Shown piece by piece: positions 16,819 through 24,250 of a stretch of 64,000 nt of DNA. The notes beneath the pieces are model-generated. The model was not told where the DNA came from. It worked only from the letters and a program-made list of their open reading frames with translations, and ran no database searches. The stretch's first letter is position 1; each line of letters begins with the position of its first letter. The position numbers and the translations under genes were made by a program. Origin of the DNA: Saprospiraceae bacterium (GTDB lineage Bacteria > Bacteroidota > Bacteroidia > Chitinophagales > Saprospiraceae); the NCBI GenBank assembly GCA_020630495.1, contig JAHDBH010000005.1:7317-71316 (forward strand), in the 5' to 3' direction.

Positions 16819-19458
16819 ATGGAAGAAGTACAGAAACAATCAACGAGCAAGACCTACCGCTTCAAAGAACTTAAGGTTTACAGCAGCACCGAGTGGCTAG
16901 CTGATAATCAGAAGAAGTATCGTCAGGTCTTTGATAGGTATGACACGAGCTATATCTATGCCGAGCTGTCATTTGTCAACAAGCTCTACGATGAAGAGTC
17001 GTGGGAGGTCAATGTGCAGCTCAAGTGCTACGAGCAAGCTAGCACCAATCGAGAGATCTGTGCGCTCAATGTGCAGCGTAAGATCAGCAAGCACGAGCAC
17101 ATCTCCTTTGTCAGGGAGGGCTGGGGCAATAAGAAAGAAGGGGTCTTCTGGAAGAAGGGTACCTACTTCTGGGAAGCCTATATCGACGGATCCTTGGTCG
17201 CGACGAAGTATTTCTACGTGGAGGATCAGGGTGAATTTGGCATAGAGCCAAATGAAACCTACGTCAAAGTCAAATCGCTCAAGACCTATGAGGGACAATA
17301 CGATGATGTAAACGAAGATGACCGAAAATACTATAGTGTCTACAGCTCAGATGAGACTCGCTATATCTATACGGAGATCCTTCTGGCTAATCTCAATCTG
17401 GAGCAGAAGTGGCACTGTGAGCTCTTTGTAAAGTTCTACAATGAAGCTCGCGAGCTCAAAGGCCAGGTAGTGCGCCTCAATAAAGTCGAGGAAGGACAAG
17501 AATATATCCGAGTATCTGCGGGCTGGGGCAGTAATATCAAGGGGAGTTGGAGATATGGGGCGTATACCTGTGAAATCATCTTCATGGACCGGCTGCTGGC
17601 TACGGTCCCATTTGAGGTAGATGAAGACTATGAGGATGGATATCCTATGGTCAGACTCCCTGGAGAGCCCTATCCCAAGATTCTCATCAATGAAGAGACT
17701 GAGAAAGAATCCTTTGATGAGCTCATGAGTAAGATGGATCGACTGATAGGACTCGAGGAGATCAAAAGCAAGATACGCGATCAAGCTAAGTACATCCAGT
17801 TTGTCAAGTTGCGCAAGGACAGAGGCTTCAAGGAAGAAGAAGACATCAACGTACACAGTGTCTTTATAGGAAACCCTGGCACAGGCAAGACGACCGTAGC
17901 GCGTATGCTCGGTAAGATCTATCGTGAGATGGGTGTGCTCACACGTGGACACGTGGTGGATGTAGATCGCGTGGATCTGGTAGGCGAGTACATAGGACAG
18001 ACAGCACCAAAAGTCAAAGCAGTCCTAGAGAAAGCAGCTGGCGGAGTACTATTTATCGATGAGGCTTACAGTCTTGCAAGGGCTAAGGATGATAGCAAGG
18101 ACTTTGGTAGAGAAGTGATAGAGATGCTCGTCAAGGAGATGAGTGACGGATCAGGTGATATGGTCGTAGTAGTGGCGGGCTACCCTCAGGAGATGAAGAC
18201 TTTTCTTGACAGTAATCCTGGGTTGAAGTCAAGATTTAAGCTCTACTACGAGTTTCCCGATTATTTGCCAGATGAGCTCATGCTGATCACACAGTACGCC
18301 TGTCAGGACAGAGAAGTCACCCTATCACCAGAGGCAGAAGAAGCCTTGAGACTCATTGTGACCAATTCATTCAGAGATAGAGATCGCAGCTTTGGCAATG
18401 CTCGCTTCATCAATGATCTAGTGGAGAAGGCCAAGATTAATCTGGGACTGCGAGTGATGCAGGCAGAGGACCCAGAGAGCCTAGGCCGAGAAGCTCTGAG
18501 TACCATATTGCCTTCTGATATAGATGGGGTAAACATCGCATTTGCGCGAAAGCGCCTACGCCTACCCATAGATCAGGCCCTGCTCGACGAAGCTCTCGCA
18601 GAGCTAGATGATATGATCGGAATGTCGCAGATCAAGAAGGATATCAAGGAAACCGCACGACTGGTGAGATATCATCTCGAGTCAGGAAAAGATGTGCTCA
18701 ATCGCTTCTATCTGCACTCGCTCTTCGTGGGAAATCCGGGCACTGGTAAGACGACCGTGGCACGTATATTGACTAAAATATACAAGGCCCTCGGCATCCT
18801 TGAGCGCGGGCATATGATCGAAACCGATCGACAAGGTCTGGTAGCTGGATACGTAGGGCAGACGGCGATCAAGACAGCCGAGCGGATAGACGAGGCCAAT
18901 GGTGGCGTGCTCTTTATTGATGAAGCCTACGCACTCAATCGCCAGACGTCGAGTATGGGTGATTTTGGGGATGAAGCCGTGCAGACACTACTCAAGCGCA
19001 TGGAAGATCAGCGCGGGGAGTTCTTTGTCTTTGCAGCCGGATATCCAGACAATATGGAGGCATTCCTCAAGATGAATCCTGGTCTCAGCTCCAGATTTGA
19101 TCGCACCTTCCAGTTTGATGATTACAGCGCAGCAGAGCTGCATGAAATCGCGGTGCTCATGCTCAGCAAACAAGATCTGCGACTCAGTCCAGAGGCGAGC
19201 GAGCACCTGCAGCGTTATATCAATTATATCCATGTCTATAGGGATAAGTACTTTGGTAATGCTCGAGTGATAAGAAAGCTCGTTGACGACCTCATGAAGC
19301 AGCAAAATCTTCGCCTGGCGGATGTCTCGGTCGAGGAGCGAGACTCCATAGATCCACTACTGATCACAGCGGATGATGTAGCATTCTTTGAGACGGACAA
19401 GTACAAGTCTGGATTTGACAAGCGCGGCATAGGCTTCCGCAAAGCCTCTCAGCGCTGA
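16819..19458 (+). CDS. Double AAA+ ATPase (CbbX/SpoVK-like) with duplicated N-terminal domain
   Basis: This 879-residue protein has four parts. Two related domains of about 120 residues occupy roughly 8-140 and 150-275. Both end in a W-x-x-G-x-Y/F-x-x-E pattern before a strand such as FYVEDQG or FEVDED. They are followed by two CbbX-type AAA+ modules at about 300-560 and 590-850. Both modules have GNPGTGKTTVAR (near 350 and 637), a DEAY Walker B box (VLFIDEAY) and FGNAR with the sensor arginine. CbbX-like ATPases remodel other proteins, for example Rubisco or type VII secretion components. The target here is unknown; the N-terminal pair probably binds it. It starts an operon with a YdjM-like protein and BioY. 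Confidence 0.9.
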   Translation: MEEVQKQSTSKTYRFKELKVYSSTEWLADNQKKYRQVFDRYDTSYIYAELSFVNKLYDEESWEVNVQLKCYEQASTNREICALNVQRKISKHEHISFVREGWGNKKEGVFWKKGTYFWEAYIDGSLVATKYFYVEDQGEFGIEPNETYVKVKSLKTYEGQYDDVNEDDRKYYSVYSSDETRYIYTEILLANLNLEQKWHCELFVKFYNEARELKGQVVRLNKVEEGQEYIRVSAGWGSNIKGSWRYGAYTCEIIFMDRLLATVPFEVDEDYEDGYPMVRLPGEPYPKILINEETEKESFDELMSKMDRLIGLEEIKSKIRDQAKYIQFVKLRKDRGFKEEEDINVHSVFIGNPGTGKTTVARMLGKIYREMGVLTRGHVVDVDRVDLVGEYIGQTAPKVKAVLEKAAGGVLFIDEAYSLARAKDDSKDFGREVIEMLVKEMSDGSGDMVVVVAGYPQEMKTFLDSNPGLKSRFKLYYEFPDYLPDELMLITQYACQDREVTLSPEAEEALRLIVTNSFRDRDRSFGNARFINDLVEKAKINLGLRVMQAEDPESLGREALSTILPSDIDGVNIAFARKRLRLPIDQALLDEALAELDDMIGMSQIKKDIKETARLVRYHLESGKDVLNRFYLHSLFVGNPGTGKTTVARILTKIYKALGILERGHMIETDRQGLVAGYVGQTAIKTAERIDEANGGVLFIDEAYALNRQTSSMGDFGDEAVQTLLKRMEDQRGEFFVFAAGYPDNMEAFLKMNPGLSSRFDRTFQFDDYSAAELHEIAVLMLSKQDLRLSPEASEHLQRYINYIHVYRDKYFGNARVIRKLVDDLMKQQNLRLADVSVEERDSIDPLLITADDVAFFETDKYKSGFDKRGIGFRKASQR
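18539..18555 (+). repeat. GAAA mini-hairpin copy 3 (stem GCGC/GCGC)
   Basis: CATTT is followed by GCGC, GAAA and GCGC. It is in sense orientation in the linker between the two AAA+ modules. Confidence 0.8.
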
Positions 19459-20003
19459 TGGCCTCAGCATTTGCTCATGCTGTGGTAGCGGCGGCAGGCT
19501 ATGCGGCCGTACGTCAGGATTACATGAAGGGGACCGTCTTGGCACTAGGCATCTTCTGTGCCGTGATGCCTGATCTGGACGTGATTGCATTTTCCTTTGG
19601 TATTCCCTATGAGCACATGCTGGGACACCGCGGAGCTACGCATTCGTTGTTGTTTGGGGTGTTTTGGGGTGTACTACTGGCTGGGATCGTCCATGGTCGA
19701 CTGCCGGCATCACAGAGGCGCATGATAGCGCTATTCTATATAGGCTGTACGATCTCACATGGCATAGTCGACGCCTTCACCACGGGTGGTAGAGGCATAG
19801 GATTTTTGATACCATTTACGGACGAGCGCTATTTTGCGCCGTGGAGATATATCAAAGTCAGCTCGATACACTGGGAGCGATTTTTCAGCGATCACGGACT
19901 GCGTGTACTGCAGAATGAACTATGGACTGTCATGCTACCAGCTGTGGTGCTTTCACTGTTAGTAATAGTCCTGCGTAGGCTACTACGGCAGCCTAGGGTA
20001 TGA
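19458..20003 (+). CDS. YdjM-like membrane-bound metal-dependent hydrolase
   Basis: This 181-residue integral membrane protein overlaps the AAA+ stop by one base (TGATG). It has the YdjM/DUF457 layout: PDLDVIAF in helix 2, then HRGATHSLLFG and CTISHGIVDAFTTGG, with histidines and aspartates that could bind metal. E. coli YdjM is a LexA-regulated inner-membrane protein. The biochemical role is not established, and nothing here links it firmly to the AAA+ protein beyond co-transcription. Confidence 0.85.
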   Translation: MASAFAHAVVAAAGYAAVRQDYMKGTVLALGIFCAVMPDLDVIAFSFGIPYEHMLGHRGATHSLLFGVFWGVLLAGIVHGRLPASQRRMIALFYIGCTISHGIVDAFTTGGRGIGFLIPFTDERYFAPWRYIKVSSIHWERFFSDHGLRVLQNELWTVMLPAVVLSLLVIVLRRLLRQPRV

Positions 20004-20494
20004 GCTATCTGAAGGTCATAGCAGCCCTTGGCTTGCTGGTGCTGAGTAGCAAAATAGAACTTGATGTCGGCTTACCATATATGAGTTTTTCCCTGCAGTC
20101 CCTGGTGCTGATCATGCTATGTCCAGCGCTGGGAGTCGCGAGATGCTGCCTAATCGTAATATCCTACTTGCTGATGGGCTGGGCAGGCTTGCCAGTTTTT
20201 TCTTCTAGTCCAGGTGGTGTAGATTTATTACAGAGTCCAGGCCTAGGATATCTACTCGGCTTCCTTCCAGCGGCTCTCATTCCAGGGCACCCTGTCACAT
20301 GGTGGCGGTCGCTGATGGAGATGATGGCGGCGCACGTGCTTATCTTACTATGCGGCTCCATGGGCTTGGTCATATTACTAGATATCACTATATCACGAGC
20401 ACTGATAGACGGAGCGCTGGTGTTTACGCCTGGGGCGATGATCAAGTCTGTACTTGGTGCGACATTAGTGAGTCTTCTGGCACGCTGGACCTGA
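20000..20494 (+). CDS. bioY: BioY-family biotin transporter S component
   Basis: This 164-residue polytopic protein begins at an ATG overlapping the previous stop by four bases. SFSLQSLVLIMLCPALG, the GLPVF loop and GYLLGFLPAALI are the BioY signature. It imports biotin, either alone or with a shared ECF ATPase module that is not in this window. It is a little shorter than the usual 180-190 residues at the N-terminus. It ends four bases before the convergent methyltransferase stop. Confidence 0.85.
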   Translation: MSYLKVIAALGLLVLSSKIELDVGLPYMSFSLQSLVLIMLCPALGVARCCLIVISYLLMGWAGLPVFSSSPGGVDLLQSPGLGYLLGFLPAALIPGHPVTWWRSLMEMMAAHVLILLCGSMGLVILLDITISRALIDGALVFTPGAMIKSVLGATLVSLLARWT

Positions 20495-20498
20495 TCAG

Positions 20499-21323
20499 CT
20501 ACCATCCTAGGGTCCATGGTTTCCACCGACTATCGATGATCGCCATAGACTCATCTCGCATGATGCGTGGATCGGTCATGATGATACCGTAGTGATAGAG
20601 ATCCAGACATATCGTAGAGCGGCCAAATATTTCTGCCCGGAAATCATCATCACACAGTTGCCTCCACGCTCGTGTCATATCATGTGACCAGTAGATGTCG
20701 TCATAGATGATGAGGGCGCTTTCGCGCAAATGTCTCTGTAGACGAGTCGTCAGACGCAGCATGGCTTCGCCACGATGATCGCCATCGATAAGGACCAGAT
20801 CAAAGCTCTCTGCGTCAAGGCTATCTATGTAACTGTAGAAGGTGTCAGTAACAAATCGCGGCTCTCGCAGACCCAGACGAGCTATCGCTGCGCGAGCCAT
20901 CTTGGTCGCAGCTGCCTGTCCATCCACAGAGACCATATGACTTGCTGGTCGGGCGTGACGGAGATAGCAGGTGCTTACACCGCAGCCCGTGCCCAACTCG
21001 AGTATGGACTCTGCCTTGATCCACTGTGAGAGATGATGCAGGAGATGCGCGCGGTAGGGCGTAGTACGGATGAGCCGAAAGAGAGCTGAGACCTTTCTGG
21101 TATGGCTAGGGCGACTGGAAGGCGCGCCAAGATCCTTCCATTCCACTTGAGAGTCATCTCTTGAGAGATCCTCGAAGCTCCTTTGGAGACTGGCGTATTG
21201 CATTCTTGTAGATGTCCTGTAAGCCGCATTCTTCATCATATCATACACCATGGGACTGTGGATGGAATGTATGGTACGGGATTTGAAGTAGTAGGAGAGA
21301 AGTGAGGTCAACTTGCTGATCAT
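20499..21323 (-). CDS. Class I SAM-dependent O-methyltransferase-like protein
   Basis: The protein has 274 residues from the ATG at 21323. The segment IHSIHSPMVYDM at residue 19 is typical of a Bacteroidota methyltransferase group starting with a HSP motif. Motif I is ESILELGTGCGVSTCYL, followed by VSVDGQ and LVLIDGDHRGEAML, an aspartate-rich motif like catechol O-methyltransferases. The substrate is unknown. A TACCTTCT -7-like box lies 16 bases upstream. Confidence 0.85.
   Translation of the reverse strand: MISKLTSLLSYYFKSRTIHSIHSPMVYDMMKNAAYRTSTRMQYASLQRSFEDLSRDDSQVEWKDLGAPSSRPSHTRKVSALFRLIRTTPYRAHLLHHLSQWIKAESILELGTGCGVSTCYLRHARPASHMVSVDGQAAATKMARAAIARLGLREPRFVTDTFYSYIDSLDAESFDLVLIDGDHRGEAMLRLTTRLQRHLRESALIIYDDIYWSHDMTRAWRQLCDDDFRAEIFGRSTICLDLYHYGIIMTDPRIMRDESMAIIDSRWKPWTLGW
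20716..20732 (-). repeat. GAAA mini-hairpin copy 4 (stem GCGC/GCGC)
   Basis: On the minus strand CATTT precedes GCGC, GAAA and GCGC. It is sense to the methyltransferase, in a different reading frame from copy 3 (it encodes HLRES rather than AFARK). Confidence 0.8.
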
Positions 21324-21338
21324 TGCTATAATGTGATG

Positions 21339-21346
21339 AGAAGGTA
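21339..21346 (-). promoter_or_regulatory. Possible -7 element TACCTTCT for the methyltransferase
   Basis: The minus strand reads TACCTTCT, two changes from TAnnTTTG, just upstream of the 21323 start. It resembles the TACCTTCA and TACCTTTA boxes before other genes here. Confidence 0.3.
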
Positions 21347-21405
21347 AGCCAAGCGTCACAGCTACTGACTACATATTGATAACTTTACTTGATCAGACCT
21401 ACGAC

Positions 21406-24246
21406 GTGAAAACACTACTACAACTATTCTTTCTGATATGGATATTTGCTCCAGGTCTTACTGGGCAGATAGGCTTTGTCAAAAGTACTGATCAGCTTGG
21501 TCTGCCCAAGACTAATAGTGGATTGCCCGTTGCTATCGCAGATATCAATGGAGACTTCCTAGATGATATCATCGTAGTGCGCAATCAGAATGATCTCGTC
21601 GTACTGGTCAATCGCGGCAGCGGTGCGGGATTTGATGAGTGGTCTATAGGTGAAGCCAATAGTACAGCTACCTGGAGCATTGCTGTAGGAGATGTCAACA
21701 ACGATGGATTTTCAGATATCCTAGTCTCTGGGACATTTGAGAAGCCCAATCTAGTCTACGGGGCACGAGATACCGCTGATATAATAGTCGTGGATCTGCC
21801 CCTGTCAAGTCTCTTTGCACAGACATCCACTATGTATGACATCAACAATGATGGGTGGCTTGATATAGTCATCTGCAATCTGCTTGGGACTAATCGTGTC
21901 CTCGAGAACAAAGGCGATGGCACATTCAAATTTAACAACACATGGCTCAACTTCTCTACCATACCGCTTTCAGATAACTCCGGAAGTCGAGGTGCCGTGT
22001 GGTCAGACATCGACTGGGACGGCGATGCCGATCTCTATCTGTCCAAAGCCGATCTAGAAGAGCCTGATCCTAGTGCGCCCACAAGAGTTAATCAACTCTT
22101 TGTTAATGATAATCAGATTTTCTTTGATCTGGCAGAGTATACTGGGCTAGACGCAGGAGATCTTACACTAGCCACGGACTTTGGAGACATGGACAATGAT
22201 GGCGACCTAGATTGTATCATGGTACAAGCCAATCAGCCAGCCAAAGTCTATGAGAATCAGGACAACATCAACTTCGCTGATCTGACCAGCTTTACGGGAA
22301 TTGACTTCAGAGACTTTTGCACGCAAGTGAAGCTCGTAGATTTTGACAATGACACAGATCTAGACCTTATCACAGCGGGCGAAGAAGTGTTTTTTTACGA
22401 GAACCAGGGTGGATTTGATTTTGACGAGCGACGGGACGTACTAGATATATTTCCTTATGGCTCTTTCTCTCTCGGTGATATCAATGATGATGGATTCATA
22501 GACGTCTATACATCCTACACGGCATTTCTTAATAGTCCTACCATTCGTCCTGATGCCCTTTGGCTCAATCAGGGTAATGACAATCACTACATCACCGTAG
22601 GCCTGCTGGGAGATGAGAGTAATAATAAAGGTATAGGCGCGAGACTAGAACTCAAGGGCCCATGGGGTACACAGATCAGAGAGATCAGGAGTGGAGAGTC
22701 ATTTGGAATTCAGAATTCACTCAATGCACACTTTGGCCTAGGAGAAGCCGATAAAGCAGACTCACTGATCATCTACTGGCCTAGTGGTACTGTAGACCGT
22801 CATCCCTTGGTAGCGGCTGATAATTTTTACTTTGCTCACGAGGGTGGGTGTCTCAGTCCTCGCTTTGACATAGAGATGACGGGGAACGTAAAATTTTGTG
22901 CAGGTGATAGTGTGATACTCACGAGCATCTCAGCGGATGCATATCTCTGGTCTACAGGTGAAACGGCTAGGTCTATAGTGGTCAAGGAATCAGGACAGTA
23001 TAGTGTGATCACACGGCAGAGCAGTGGATGCGAGAGGCTCAGTGATGTGGTCTATGTAGATGTGGATCCAGACGATACTCCTGAGCTCATCTTCATGGCT
23101 GGAGGTACTCAGAACTGCGACGGCACAGCTGTCATACTTGCTACCCGTGAGCCAGCCAGCAGCTACACTTGGTCCACTGGGGCCTCTGGGCCACAGATTC
23201 TATTGACTAATGGAGGTACATACAGTGTGACCACAGAAGGAACGTGTGCAGAGTGGGAGAGTGAGCCTATAGATATTACTTTTTACAGCAGGCCAGATGC
23301 TCCAGCTGTCACAGGTGACACAGTACGACCAGCTGGTAAAGCCGTGCTCATGGCGACTGGAGAAAATCCACAGTGGTATGATGATGACTCGACTGTAGAG
23401 CTACTGGAAGAAGGACCTGTATATGAGACTAAGCCGCTGTTCAGTAGCGAGTTCTACTATGTATCAGACAAGAGAAGTCATCGCCGAGCTGCAAAGTCAG
23501 TGGGTGAGATTGAGCATACGGGTGATTCCAAGTACAACTTTTCTGAGCTCAATGCACGGATGCTCTTTGATGCCTTCCAAGATATCGTTCTTGACGAAAT
23601 CACCTGCTATACAGATTTCCCCGGGGTCAGACGTCTGATCCTTCTTGACAATGAGTTTACGGTACTCCGAGAGCACTTTATCAATATGAGCGTAGGCGCC
23701 AATGAGGTCAATCTCAGCTGGGATATCCCTGCAGGCGTCAACTACTCCATCACCACAGATACACTTTTCAACATCGCAAATCAGGGCAACAAAAACCCCA
23801 TGCTATGGCGATCCAACACCGATGATATCTCCTATCCCTATGAGCTAGATGACGTGGTGAGTATCAAAAAATCTAGCGTTGTTGATCGAGGATTCTATTA
23901 TTTCTATGACTGGAAGGTGCGACCTGCAGATGTGCAGTGCGAATCGAGTGTGCGTACACCTGTGAGGGCTGTGGTGGAACTTGGGACAAGCACCAGAGAT
24001 TTACTCTATGAGCAAGTAGCGATATTTCCTGTCCCAGCGAGCGACTTCCTTACCATTGCTTCTCTGCCAGCTGGACATAGAGGGGAGCTAACTCTAGTAT
24101 CTCAATTGGGGGTCATAGCTCTGCGCGAACAGATAGCAGGAGACCGACACCAGCTCGATCTGAGTCATCTAGTCAGTGGAAGCTACTTCTTACACATTTC
24201 GTCAGGAGAATCTCAGATGGTGCAGCAAATCATCATACATAGATGA
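21406..24246 (+). CDS. Secreted CRTAC1/ASPIC-UnbV protein with FG-GAP repeats and T9SS sorting domain (paralogue A)
   Basis: I prefer the GTG at 21406, which opens a good signal peptide (MKTLLQLFFLIWIF), over the track's upstream TTG. This gives 946 residues. At least seven calcium-binding D-x-N/D-x-D-G repeats follow, such as DINGDFLDD and DVNNDGFSD, and should form an FG-GAP beta-propeller. An ASPIC/UnbV domain follows near 405-475 (RSGESFGIQNSLNAHFGLG). Two Ig/PKD-like segments with LWSTGE and TWSTGA come next, then a beta-sandwich module seen in T9SS substrates. The type A sorting domain (FPVPASDFLTIASL to QIIIHR) implies export by type IX secretion to the surface. Its ligand is unknown. 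Confidence 0.88.
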   Translation: MKTLLQLFFLIWIFAPGLTGQIGFVKSTDQLGLPKTNSGLPVAIADINGDFLDDIIVVRNQNDLVVLVNRGSGAGFDEWSIGEANSTATWSIAVGDVNNDGFSDILVSGTFEKPNLVYGARDTADIIVVDLPLSSLFAQTSTMYDINNDGWLDIVICNLLGTNRVLENKGDGTFKFNNTWLNFSTIPLSDNSGSRGAVWSDIDWDGDADLYLSKADLEEPDPSAPTRVNQLFVNDNQIFFDLAEYTGLDAGDLTLATDFGDMDNDGDLDCIMVQANQPAKVYENQDNINFADLTSFTGIDFRDFCTQVKLVDFDNDTDLDLITAGEEVFFYENQGGFDFDERRDVLDIFPYGSFSLGDINDDGFIDVYTSYTAFLNSPTIRPDALWLNQGNDNHYITVGLLGDESNNKGIGARLELKGPWGTQIREIRSGESFGIQNSLNAHFGLGEADKADSLIIYWPSGTVDRHPLVAADNFYFAHEGGCLSPRFDIEMTGNVKFCAGDSVILTSISADAYLWSTGETARSIVVKESGQYSVITRQSSGCERLSDVVYVDVDPDDTPELIFMAGGTQNCDGTAVILATREPASSYTWSTGASGPQILLTNGGTYSVTTEGTCAEWESEPIDITFYSRPDAPAVTGDTVRPAGKAVLMATGENPQWYDDDSTVELLEEGPVYETKPLFSSEFYYVSDKRSHRRAAKSVGEIEHTGDSKYNFSELNARMLFDAFQDIVLDEITCYTDFPGVRRLILLDNEFTVLREHFINMSVGANEVNLSWDIPAGVNYSITTDTLFNIANQGNKNPMLWRSNTDDISYPYELDDVVSIKKSSVVDRGFYYFYDWKVRPADVQCESSVRTPVRAVVELGTSTRDLLYEQVAIFPVPASDFLTIASLPAGHRGELTLVSQLGVIALREQIAGDRHQLDLSHLVSGSYFLHISSGESQMVQQIIIHR

Positions 24247-24250
24247 TCAT

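Noticed and set aside
17347-17952. 201-codon minus-strand ORF
   Set aside because: It lies antisense to the AAA+ gene, has no recognisable domain or signal, and the plus frame carries clear Walker motifs.
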